Of a stretch of DNA of 64,000 nt, positions 32,106 to 44,800 are shown in pieces. The stretch is taken from contig NC_092458.1 in NCBI RefSeq assembly GCF_047495875.1, positions 2,873,939 to 2,937,938 on the forward strand, written 5' to 3'. Origin of the DNA: Pithys albifrons albifrons (lineage: Eukaryota > Chordata > Aves > Passeriformes > Thamnophilidae). The first letter of the stretch is position 1. The number at the start of each line of letters is the position of its first letter. The notes beneath the pieces are model-generated. The model saw only the letters and a program-made list of their open reading frames with translations. It searched no databases and was not told the DNA's origin. The position numbers and the translations under genes are program-made.

Positions 32106-35100
32106 TGATAAAGTGATTTTTTATTACTGCATTTTGTCTTGGTTTTTTTCCTCTTAACACTTCACTGCCCCACTTATTGTTGCCTAAGGCATTATTTTAA
32201 AACTCTTTTAACAACTAACTTTAAATTGATGAGGCCTGAGAAACTATTTTCAGATAATCTGTTTTCTGGAAATTCACTCAGGAATTATTTTAGTTTCACC
32301 ATATATATTGTAATTGCATAAATGTGTATCAGTACATAATTTATAAATTTTCAGATAGTCTCTGTTGACCTAATTTAGTTTTCCATTGGATTTAATTCCT
32401 GATGATTTATGTATCTTCATTTGAGGTGGTTTAATGCTTAAATGACAGTAGTGAAATAGATTTCCTTTTTACATATTTGGACACTGTGGGGAGTAACAAG
32501 ACTATAGTAATTCTACTTTATTTTTCTTTCTTTCAGAAAAGTGGCATCAGTTGATAGATGAATTGTTTGTTTTCTTAACTTGCAACGTACACAAATATCT
32601 TAAAGGAAAGAAGATTAAATTTAAAGATACTGTTTCCCTGTACGTAAAATTGGGCGTGTAGAAGGTGTGAAAAACTGATTATTATACTTGTTTAGGACTC
32701 GAGTCACGGTTTGCATAATCCCCAAGATTCACTGCTGTCTCTTGAGGTCGTCTCTGTATTAACACAGCAGGACAATTCTGTGACAATGTGCTTTAGTTTT
32801 GCCATTAGAACTGTCATGTATGTGGCAGTGTTAATTTATTCCATCCTCATGAGATACTTTTCATTTGGAGTTTGGGTACGCTCAGCTCATTTCTGAAAGT
32901 TACAGATGAAGCATCTTGTTTTTATTGCCACTTGGGGTTGGTTTTTGATGCATTGAACTTTCAGTAATTTCAAGGTAATATAATGCACCTCAGTGTGTCT
33001 GCTTAGCCTGTGGGTTCTGTGGAAGAAGGGCTTTGCAGGATTGCTTTCCTAGTCTGTTGTGGCTCAGCAGGAGTTCCTGTCTAAGCATCTTAACTGTGTG
33101 GCCTTTGCTTAAGCTCTTGGCTCTCTGAACAACTGGCTTCTCCTCCTGCTGTGTGCTATGGAGCAACATGGGAAGTGGGTATTGTGTTCCAGCCAGTTTG
33201 TGCCTGCTTAGAGTGGAAAATGTGCAGTCAGTTGTAGGCAGGTCAAGCAGAATAGGCAGAACAAACTGCTGGACAATACACAGGACAAAAGGCTGCGCTT
33301 CTCGGTAATGACAGGAGTGAATTTTGTGGTATTGACTGGGAAAAAACCCCAACAAATTTCCACAGTAGTTTAGCCATGTAATCCAAGGAGTCCTAAACGA
33401 TTGTGTGTTTGTTCATGCTTCTCAACAGTTTGTTTGGGTTTCTTTTCAAGGCTCTCTGTGTAACTGTAAAAGCTGAAAGCTTCAGTTCTTCAAAATGAAA
33501 GTGGAAGTTTGTTACCCATTGTATTTAGAAGTCTGATAAAATTCATTGTTGTCCAGTAACTGCCAATTACTTTGTGTTGCACCTCTACTCACCACATTTA
33601 TGCAGGAAGTGTTAGAAAACATTAAAGATCCAACAACTTTATTTAAAAACATTGTAGAAAAACACTGTAGGTATTGATGATGGATCTTCAGTCATGGAAT
33701 GTTACACTCAAGTTACATTTAAATTCTTACTCGAAGAGAGAAGTGTTGCAAAGGCTCTTGCTCATGCAAATGAAATTCTTAAAATGCTTAAAATTATTAT
33801 CTTCTGTTTCATATACTGTCATTTGCTATTCCAAAGGGGTTTTAGCTGCTGTTTATTCTGATAGGGTGCTCCTTCATTACTGCATTCCAGCCTCTTCCTC
33901 CTGGCAGAAGGAGAGAAAGGAAAGTTGTCTAGAATCACACAGGTCTTCATTGCTGTCAGGTTTTCTTTGGTATTGTAGTGAAGGTCTGGGATGATATCTT
34001 TCATCTTATGAAAGATCCCCTGCTGTAGGAATTTTCAACCTGCTCATGTAGTCAGTAGCTCATTTCCTTTTAAAATGAAAGGAGTCTGCAGCAGTACTGC
34101 ACTGGACAGAAATGTATTGTGATTATGCAATGTAAGTAATTGCAGTATTGTTTAAGTCACAGCAAGATAATTCATGTGTCTTACTGTTCTTTAAACTTGT
34201 CTCATTTATCTTGAAAAGGTGTGTGATGTGACAGGTGTAACACTGGGTACAGGAGTATATGAGGTAGGACAGGAAGGAACCCTCTCTGTGATCACACGTG
34301 GTGTTTAATGAGTGCTGATGGCAGCTGAGAGCTGTTCACATACAAAGCAGCCAGATGGTGGGCTGGACTTGACTTCTGCTATTTTACCTCTAAAAGATTT
34401 TACCAAAGTGTTCTTTACCTAAACCTGACATTTTACTTTTCTTTCAAGATCTCTGTTCTATTTTCACACCTCTGAAAACTAAGAGACTTTCAGAGGGAAG
34501 ACACAGGAAGCTGTTGGAATTTATTAGTGCATGGGATGTGTATGTTTGCTGCTCTGGACTGCTGCTGGAAGTGGAGCTCAGGTGAAAAGCTGGCTGGAAT
34601 TCCTGTGCCGTGTGCCACCACAGTTGCACTGAGTTGACATAAGCTTGGTTTAAACTTGAGACTTTGAGTAGCTAATTCGTTACTTGAACACCAACTCTGC
34701 TGGTGTCTGACTCTCATTTCCTTTCTGAGCTCAGCATTGCACTCTCTGCAGTTAAGAATTCAGCTGAGCAGCATTGTTGGAAAGGCTTTTGAAGCTCAGC
34801 AGTGGCAGATGTGTTACAGGGGCTGTGGCATGCACCACCTTCAAAGTTTTTGTGAATCTTTGCTTAGACTTCAGCTGCTTTTTGATGACTGCTGTGATCA
34901 TGAGCCATAAGTGAGAAAAGCATTTGTTGACTCAGACTGCATTTGCCTTCTAGTAGTCCTTGGGTATTGAAGTTGAGATAGAATCTTTTTGATGTTGAAT
35001 GCAAGAATCCTGAAATGGAAAGAAGTGTTCTTTTTTTTTGTCACTAGTCACGTTAGTATGAATATAACAGATGCTTTACAAAAATGGTAAATAGATGCTT

Positions 35101-35660
35101 ATATAATCTTAAAAAGGACTCTTTAAATTCTCTTTAATTCTTGTGTTTCACAAAATTTGTTTCTGACTACTTGGATTTGTAGTCATGTAAAGACAAAAGA
35201 GTTTAAGTTCTATTAATAGAGAAGTATTTTGGATAATTGTGCTACTTAGTTTTCCAGCCTGTTACTTCTTCTAGCATGTTGTAAATAACAGACATCTATG
35301 CTTTGTGATAACTTTAGACTTTCCTGTTCAGGGTATCACTGGGAGTAAGTATGTAATAGTTCCAGTTTTTGCAGGTCAGATTTATTAAAATTATACCTAC
35401 ATGGTGCCACAATGAGACTGAAAAAAGGCCTGAACTAGCACATTCCAGTGAAATGTCATACAGACATACCTGTGGTACTTAAAGTGTTTTAATATTAAAA
35501 TTTGAGACATGATATTCCCACTCCTGTGTTTAAGCTGTTGTCTCTCTTGATAGCTAGAAGTAGAAATGTAATACAGCAGTTTTTATACATGTGCAGTTTG
35601 GGAAAGGAGGAAAATTATGATGGCTTAAAAGATAATTGATTGTGGGTTTTTTTCCTACAG
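32106..35660. other. TAB3 intron 1, 3' part
   Basis: No further exon recognised. It ends in the acceptor TTTTTTTCCTACAG at 35660. Confidence 0.5.
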
Positions 35661-35849
35661 AAAATGCGGGAAGCCTCAGAAGACCATAATCACTGGAAGG
35701 CCTGTTGACTTCCATTCTCTGGTAATCTGGAACACCATCACTCTGGCATGGCGCAGGGCAGTCAACAGCTTGACGTGCAGGTACTCCATGATCTCCGGCA
35801 GCGTTTCCCTGAGATACCCGAAGGGGTGGTATCTCAGTGCATGCTTCAG
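35661..35849 (+). CDS. TAB3: TAB3 exon 2 (start codon, first half of CUE)
   Basis: Acceptor CCTACAG|AAAATG, donor CTTCAG|GTATGG. There are 87 bp of 5' UTR, then the ATG at 35748 and 34 codons ending in phase 0 at SQCMLQ. The CUE helix region is cut by the intron at the place known for TAB2 and TAB3. Confidence 0.95.
35664..35708 (+). promoter_or_regulatory. Upstream ORF in the TAB3 5' UTR
   Basis: An ATG four bases into exon 2 (A at -3) opens a 14-codon frame ([14 protein letters not shown]) plus stop TGA at 35706-35708, 39 bp before the TAB3 start. It is present in any transcript that uses exon 2. If exon 1 is joined directly, the same frame begins earlier at 5539 and the peptide is 29 residues. 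Such an upstream ORF would be expected to lower TAB3 translation. Confidence 0.6.
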
Positions 35850-38800
35850 GTATGGTACACTCTGTGTATTTGATGTTAGTGTGGAAACCTTTTTTAGTAG
35901 TATACATGGAGCACAGACTTCCATTCTGGTTTTATTTTAAAGGGTTGGAAGACTCCACTACTTGCATTTTTGTCCTGTCTTTTAGGTACAAAATTTTTGC
36001 AATTCTTCACTTAGATTTGTGGGGGTTTTCCACTGACTGTTCTTCCTTTTCTGTGCAACCTGCGACTGTCATGCTTATGAAGAAATGGAAAGAGGCTAAT
36101 GGGATGATTACTGATGCTGGCTACATAAATAACATACCTATACTGAAGAAGATTTTAGCAAACAGTGACTCCTTCCAAGATAAGAAGTTGGTCTTAGCTA
36201 GGAATCTAAAGGTTTTTCATCTTCATGGCATCTTTTTGCCATGGCTCTCCAAGGGGTTAGTTTTACTTCCCTGTTTCCAAGTCAGGTGGTGGTTCTCCCA
36301 CCCTCCCACCACCTTGTGCTTTCCATTTCATCCTTCCATTCTTCATCTAAAATCACAAGTTGTAAGTGTTACTAAGTCATCATTTTGCAAAGTAGTGGCC
36401 ATCTGGGAATACCTTCAGTTCACAGGAAGATTCAGGAATGTAATAGAAATGTACAAGATCCAGTCTGGCCTTGTGTGGCCATGGCTAATGTAATAAAGTT
36501 GTTTCTGTATCCTCCCTGTCCCTGGCAGGTAAGTAGATTTACTTAGAGCAGTGGCTGTAATTTTTGCATAGTGTGTCTTCTAAACCACACAAATACAAAT
36601 TAATTGCTTCCAGACAAATGTAAAGCAGGGCAAGCCCTGCAGTTTGAATCCCTGGCAGTACTGTTATAACTATGTGATCCTTTTGATGAACTGTGTTTGT
36701 CATAGATATCTTTAAACAATAAAATTAAGGAACCCCTAATGCTGCAGAAGGATATGGTGTTCTGTATCTATAATAGGGCACTCTGAATAGCAGGTTAACG
36801 TTACACAGCAAATGCTTGTTAGTTTTTAAAGTGTAGATTTTGTTTCCAAACCCACTTTAAATATAAAGATGCACGAGCTGGTTTCTATTAACCTTTTGTA
36901 GTAAATGCTCTGTATTTACATGAGTTTTAGTTTCAGACCCGTCAAAAATTGGAGATCCTTTGAAATGAAAAATATATTTAGGGCCTGCCCTGTGTTTGTT
37001 CTCTCTACCTGCACCAAGTGACCTAAGGAAGCTGAGGACTCTGTGAAGTTGTTTAGATGGCAAGTGGCTGATGAGCCACTTTTGAGACTTCTGTCTTGAC
37101 ACTGTGGAGCTGGTTGTTATTACAAGGTCTAGTTCCTGCATGTTCTGGTCTTGTTTTTAGTGTTATGTCTGGATATTCCCACTGACCATTGGGATCTAGA
37201 AGAAGTGCTTAGCATGAAGGGAAGTAGTCAGGGAGCAGTATCCACGGACCATTCATATTTAAATGCTGGACTCTTCTGTCTTTTGTCATGTTCTGAAGTA
37301 AGTCTTCATATGACAAGATGTTGAATATGTGTGTCCATCTGATAGAGAAATTATATGAAATTGTGGGAAAGTTACTTTCACTCCAGTATTAAGACTGGCT
37401 AGGTAGTGGTCCCTTAGAAAAGAAATGTAACTTGACTTTTTAGCCAACAAATAGGCTGTTGAAAACTGTATTGCATGCAGGCTTTATGTGTATTAATAGG
37501 TATAAGAACTTACATAGGGATAGTTTTTTAAAATAGAAGTTAAACCATTAATGTATATTCCTTAGAACGGTAATTTTAGTGCACTGAGGAAGGTGGGGGT
37601 GTGTGTTGTGTCTATATATTAATATGTACACACCAGTTCTGGAAAGAGATGCTCTGTGCCACAGAAGGTAACAGTCTTGGGTTATTTGTAGCAAAAGTTC
37701 AGGTGCTGTGGGCTGGATTTAGTTGAACTCAAAGTGAAATTTGTTTTCTTTAACTACTGTTTAAATTAGAATCTGATTCAGGCTCTTAAATGAGAAAGTG
37801 GAGAATAAAATACCCAATCCATCTGGAATGCTTTCTAGTGATTTTATTCCTTTGGAAAAGTCATCATTTGTGTTGTTCTTTTAACAATACTGAAATAAGC
37901 TGACATGAGGGGAGAGGGCAGAAGGGAAAGGGAATTCCCCGTTATATTTCTCACTTGATTCATAATTTATTGTCTGTATAGTTTCAACTGCTAGCACCAC
38001 AGAACAAATCAAGCATTTATAGGGGTTATTTGGTTTCCTCACTGATGTGTGAATAAAACTTTTATAGTCTTAAGCTTGAAATTATTAAGGCAGTTGATAT
38101 TTTGTTGGAGTTGTAAGGTGCTTTTTGGAATTGGCAATACTTCAAACAATACTCTGGTTTCTTTTTTTTAAGGCATTAAATACTGTTCTACCAATAAAAG
38201 CTGGTTTAAAACTTTCAGGTAAAGAGAAATACTCAGGTAAATAGTAAAGTAAAAGTGAAAACAATAAACACTCAGGTAAGCATTAGAATATTATCTGCAT
38301 TTGTTTTGCTATTCCAGAGTTTGCAATTTTAATCTAGTTTAATTTGTATTGTTACTAGAAGTATTTAATTGTACCAACCTGTTCCTTGAAGAACATGTGA
38401 AGAGTTCTAACCATTGCTTTCCCCCAAAAGTGGACTTGATGTTTTTTTTAATATGTCATAGTGTAGCTGGTGATACTAGAGCATTTTGCCAGATGCAATG
38501 TGAGCTGTGTACCACTTGCATACCATGACTTGGTAGGTATTACCTTTATTTTAAAAATTCCTGTATGTGAAATGTTCTCCCTAGTTGTGTTCAAGTTGTG
38601 GCTTCAGCTGAGGGCTTGTTGAGCACTGAGCAGTGGCTCTTCCTTCTATGTGACAGTAATAGGTGTCCATTCTTACTCCTAGAATAACAACAACCTCGAT
38701 GCCTGTTGTCGAGCCCTTGCACAGGAGAGCAACAAATACTTGTATATGGAGTACCACAGCCCTGATGACACCAGAATGAACAGAAATAGCCTTTTGCACA

Positions 38801-41800
38801 TTAATCTGGGTATTCATCCTCATACCAGCTATCACGGAGGGGATGGAGCTCAACTTAATGGTGGTCGTACACTGGTACACAGCTCAAGCGATGGACACAT
38901 TGACCCTCAGCGCACAGCAGGTAAACAGCTCATCTGCTTAGTTCAAGAACCACATTCTGCTCCCGCTGTCGTGGCAGCTTCTCCTAGTTACAATCCATTT
39001 TTCATGAATGACCAGAATAGAAATGCAGCTACTCCTCCTCCACAGCCACCTCCACAGCCATCTTCCATACAACCAGGAATGAACACGTCTGCTATGCAAG
39101 GCCCTCCTCCCACGTATATGCACATACCTCGGTACAGTACAAATCCCATTACTGTTACAGTATCACAAAACCTCCCCTCTGGACAGAGTGTACCCAGAGC
39201 TCTACAAATTCTTCCACAGATTCCAAGCAATCTTTATGGGACTCCTGGCTCTATTTATATAAGGCAAACATCTCAAAGTTCTTCAGGACGACAGACTCCT
39301 CAGAATACACAGTGGCATTCATCGCCACAGGGCCCAGTTCCACATTATACTCCCCGTCCTCTACCTGTGTATCCACATCAACAGAACTACCAACCTTCTC
39401 AGTATTCTCCAAAACAACCCCAGATCCCTCAGTCGGCTTTTCGGTCACCACCGGCGTCCCAGTGTCCCTCCCCCTTTGGCTCTCCTCAACACCAAGTTCA
39501 ACCTCCTCAGTTGAGTCATCAAAGTTCACATGTTTTCATGCCTCCCAGCCCTTCAACTGTCCCACCCCATCCATATCAGCAAGCGTCCCAGACTTTTCAA
39601 AAACAAGGCGCTCACTCTGTATCGTACCTTCCTCCTTTTGCTGGACCTAGTTTATCCAAAGGTTCCATGAATAAAATAGAAATTACAGTTGAGCCACCAC
39701 AAAGACCTGGGACTGCAATGAACAGAAGCCCTTCACCAATAAGTAATCAACCATCTCAACGAAACCAGCACCCGCTGTATGCAGCCACTACTCCTCCTTC
39801 AAGCTCTCCATCAAGAGGTATGTCGGGGCAACCCAAACCTCCATTTAGTGTTAATCCAGTATATATTACCTACACTCAACCAACTGGACCTACAGGTGCA
39901 CCAACACAGTCTCCTCGGGTAATGGTATCTCAGCCAAACCCAACCATTTTTAAAATCACAGTAGGTCGAGCACCGACTGAGAATCTTTTAAATTTAGTGG
40001 ACCAAGAAGAGCGTTCTGCAGCACCAGAACCTATTCAGCCTATTTCTGTAATCCCAGGATCTGGAGGAGAAAAAGGAAGCCATAAATACCAGAGAAGCTC
40101 TAGTTCTGGATCGGACGACTACGCTTACACTCAAGGTAAATGTTCCACCCTGCAAATTGTGGTGTTGTGCAATGCATTTTCAGCTTGATCTTGCTACTTA
40201 GTAAGTGAGAATTTTGGAACCTGTACAGAGAAGAATAGAAATTGCGCCAGAAATCACCTAATGAGAGTTTATTATGATTATTTTAAGAAATTGCCAAATT
40301 TCAGTCTAATACATAAGACTTTCTGGGGGGGTCTTAAAGTTGCTATGCTTTTGATGTTTGGGGACTTTCTTAAAACAAAAGACTGCAGTGAACAAGAATA
40401 AGTGGTTCATATACTGTATCTGGTTTGTGAATTCTGCATTGAAGTGTTGTGTCATAAATTTACATGTGAATTTTTAGGTTTTTTTGTATTTGTTCCATAT
40501 TCAAGTGTGTTACAAGACCTGAAGCACTGGCTTCTGCATTTGTATCCAATTTATTTTGTTTAGGTTGAAGTGAAAGAGGAGAGAGGTAGGATTGCAGCTT
40601 AGAAAGCTGTGTGTCAATACAAATAATATTATTGTTTTGAAAGGTACTAAAATAATTATTTTGAAGAACTTAATCCAAACTTCACTTCTCCCACTTAGAG
40701 CTTTCAAAGAGGAGGAGTTTGGCAGACAAATTTTAGGGTGTATGTTCTGCTGCCTAAGGATAGTACATAGTTTTAATGCCATATATAAATGAAGAATTCA
40801 GTAATTCAGTAAAGAAAAAAGGTGAACTTTAATTTTTAGCTGAAAACTGCTTTTCTTGGAGTCATCTGCTGTATAAATTTGAATAACTTAAAACTGAGCA
40901 AAAGAACTAGTCTGCAAGCATTCAACCCAGTTATCTGGGGTAATGACACATTGATAACCAGCAACAATTATTTTCAGGATTTGTGTTTGAAAGAGAGTTT
41001 ATTCCTGTGTTGTTCCTTTTGGCCTCTTTTTCACTTTAGAGAGCTGAAATAGTGCTGGTTTGTACCTGGTAGACCCAATCAGAAATCCTTAGACCCAGTT
41101 CTTTAGTAAGAATGGATGCCAGTAGGTCTGTAACTCCGAGGTCACACACTTATGTTTGGTGGTGTTCCTATTACAGCTTCAGAGAACATTGTCATTTGTG
41201 TGAGAAAACTGCAAGTAGTTGCACATAGCTGTGAAAAACCTCTCTGGAAGTGTAGAAATCTGGTTTTGCCTTTGTGTTATGACTAGATTTTTGTATTTGA
41301 AAAACAAACTAAATAGAGCTAGTTAGTGTATGCTTTTGGGGGTATTTTTATTTGTGCCAAGATCTACCAGAGCCTTTGGTATTGCTGCACTCTGAACTCT
41401 TGATAGAAATAAATTATAGAAGAGTAAAAATTACATTCTTTACTACTACAGAAGGAGTCCTAAAAAAAAAAAAGAGTATATTTAACAGCTCAAAGCAGGG
41501 AACAGGTTTGTTTAATTTTCTCTTGAATGTGAACCATTGTGAAGTGTTACCAAAAATTCATTCTGCACTTTCTACTTCTACTGTTTCTTTGTAGTATGAG
41601 TCATGTTTGAGTTGTACTAGAGTATAATGTGAAGCTGTGAAATGTAGTCATACCATGTTAAGTTGGAGGAATCACACAAAGAGGAGGTTTGATAATAATA
41701 GTGGAAAATTATACAGCCTGGTATCTGTACTTCCTTTTCTTGATTTTGCTTGCATGACTGTGCTACTTAAAAAAAGGAGAGAACAATTTGGTTCAGTAAT

Positions 41801-44800
41801 ACTGGTGCTTGGAGTATAAAAACACCTGATGTTATTCTTGGATGTGATGTTCAGTGTTTATTCTGTGGCTGTGAATTGGTGGATTTGTACAAAATTCAAA
41901 GTATAGTGCTACACTTTTGTGCACAATACTGACATCTGATAGAAAAAACGTATTTTAATGCTCCTGGTTGGGGTTGTTTTTGTCATTCTACAGCAAGTTG
42001 TGTCATATTGTTGCTTATTTTTCTAACTTCTTTTTACCTCTTAAGCAAATACTATTTGAGGTATTACATGCTTTTTCTTTGCCTTTGTTGGATAAGGTTA
42101 AAGAAAAGGGCAAGTGCTGGCTGGGGTCCTTTATGAAATTGCATTTTGCAGGTTCTACAATATCTTATTTTGAATAGTTTGCTGGAATATTTTTACACGA
42201 GAAGCTTGTTTGAATACCCACATCAAATATCTTATTTTTCTCTGTCCTAGCAGGCTTCAATCAGGTAAACCCTGCCAGATTAGAAAGGATTAAGCATCAT
42301 GCTAACTTGGCCAGTTTTACATCATGATGAAATACTGAGAAATGCTCCTCCTGAGGAAACTGAGTATTATCTTTTAGGGAGTCAAAATTCTTTCTTTGGC
42401 TCTCTGGGAGCCCAACATCAGCTTGTGACTTAGAGTCATAGGTTTCACTACCATGGCAAAAATAAGAGAATGACTAACAGCAGAGAGAGGTGAGAGGATT
42501 CTGACATAGAGTCTGAAGCACCTAAGCTGATCCCACTTTTTGTATTCCAGATTCTCTAGGCTGTTATGTTAAAGTTTTATAGTTTTGCCTTTGAACACTG
42601 GGGAACTTACAGTACTGAGGATTTCAGTACTCCTGACAAGCTAAGAACTAATTAAAGTTGTTACAGCATAATCTGTAATAGCAGTGAAAAAAAACCCAAC
42701 CAGTTCAGGACTGACATTTGGCTGGTGTCTCAAGGCTGGTGTGTCAGCTGCTGTTGAGCAGGAGGTATGAAGTGTGTGTTACCTTTTGATCTTATCTCTG
42801 GTATTTTTATTTTTTTCTGTCAGTAGCGAATTAATATGACTAGGTTGCTGTTTCATCCTGAGAAGCTGTCTCCTTGTACAGGTGCCTTTGTATTTTTGAG
42901 ACGAGAAAGACCAAATGCAAAAAAGAAGCTTTGACCAAAATGGTAATATCAACTTCAAGTTACTGTCTCCAATGTGTTTTTATTCTGGAAGAACTGTGTT
43001 CTAAATTGTAGTTCATTTGGCATGAAAGCATCTTCACACTGATACTTGGCTGCATGTTTGCAATCACTTTTTTTTCCCAGAAAGGTCACTCATGAATCTT
43101 ATGCATAAGTTAAGAATTCAGTTTTTCAGGTTTTTATGTGTTAGTAACTATTTCTTCTGTGTAAAACATTAGCCTTGCTGTTACATCAACGAGCAAGGAT
43201 GGAGAGATTAGCAAAGGAACTGAAGCTTGAGAAAGAAGAGCTTGAACGCCTGAAAACCGAAGTCAATGGTATGGAGCATGATCTAATGCAGAGGCGGCTT
43301 CGAAGAGTGAGCTGTACAACTGCAATTCCAACAGTAAGCAATTTGTTAGTATTTTAATTCAACATACACGTTTATTTTTATGTTTTAATGAACTTAAGTA
43401 CACTAGAAAAATACTTTTGAGTATAAAACCTTCAGCCTTTGGAGATGATTTATTATAAGTACTTGATTTGTCATAAGCTAGATCTTGTAATTTAGGAAAC
43501 GTGTGTCTAGTTTTCTTAGTGTTCACAGCAGAGTTTCTGAAAGTTGTATGCATGTGCTTTTGTAGATCACAGAACTGAGTGTAGTTGCTTTCTTAGGAAC
43601 TTGGAAAAGTATGTCCAAATCTACTCAATGAGCCTGAGCCATATAGAGCTTGGTGTTCATACAGGAAGGTTTAACTTTCTTCTTTGAAAAGTATTTTGTT
43701 AGAGCAGTTCCGTCTCGCAGACAGCAGCAGTTCTTATTTGGTATGTGCAGGATGTGCTGAGTAACTTCAGTGGCAGTGTTGGCTCAATAGTTGGCACCCC
43801 CCTCTCCTATTTTCCTTGTTGATTCTTCCTATCTGTGTGACTTCACCTGCAAGCAACTAGCCCAGACATCTGTAGGGCTCTGATAAGGGTGTTCATCTGG
43901 CTGAAAAATAGCTTCCACTGTGTGCAGTTGTTAACCAGATCAGTTCAGACTTACTGTGTTGACTTAAGCAATGCACGTAGGTATAGGCTGGAAAGCATGG
44001 TAGGGACTGTTGGCTGCTTGACTGCTGTGGCTGCTGTGTGTGCCACCTGTCTCAGGGTAGCATCTGGCAGGTGTGTGCCTTGGGAGAAGTGCAGAGGCAC
44101 TGAGTGTGCAAGGATGAGATTAGGAAAGCCAAAGCCCAGCTGGAGTTGAATTTGGTCTGGGATGTCAAAGACAGAAGGAAGGGCTTCTGTTAGTATATAG
44201 GTGGCAAAAGGAAGGCTATTGAAAGTGGGTGCTCAGCAAAATGGGGGAGCTGGTTATACAGAACTTGGAAAAGGCTTGAGATACTGACTTCCTTGCCTCA
44301 GTCCTCCAGGAATCCCAAGTCTCAGAGACCCTGGAAAGTGTGAAGCAGGAAACATATACCCTTAGTGGAAGAGAAACAGGTCAGGGAATACTTAGGCAAA
44401 GCAGACATACATGAGGTCATAATCCTGGATGAGATGCACCCATGAGTGCTGAGGGAGCTGGCAGATGTCATTGCAAGGCCACTCTAGATAATCTTTGATT
44501 GATTAATGCTGTTTGTGAAAGTGCCTGAAGACTAGAGAGCAAATACCACTTCTGTTCTCAAGAAGGGGAGGATCCAGGGAACTACAGACTGGTCAGCCTC
44601 ACATTGATCCGTGGGAATGTGATTCAGCAGCTAATCCTGCAGACCATTCCCAGCCACATGAAGGACAAGAAAGTGATCAGCGTGGATTCACCAAGGGAAA
44701 GTCAAGCTTGACCAATCTGATAAACTACTGTCCTGGTGACCTAGATAGACAGTGATTATAGTCTGTCTAGACTTCAGTAAGGCTTTCAATGTTGTCTCCT

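Noticed and set aside
35837..36493. 218-codon plus-strand frame overlapping TAB3 exon 2
   Set aside because: It starts in exon 2 in a different frame from TAB3 and runs into the intron; no domain and no splice support.
38938..39529. Minus-strand and second-frame readings across TAB3 exon 3
   Set aside because: Shadows of the 484-codon TAB3 frame; low-complexity composition follows from the Pro/Gln-rich linker.
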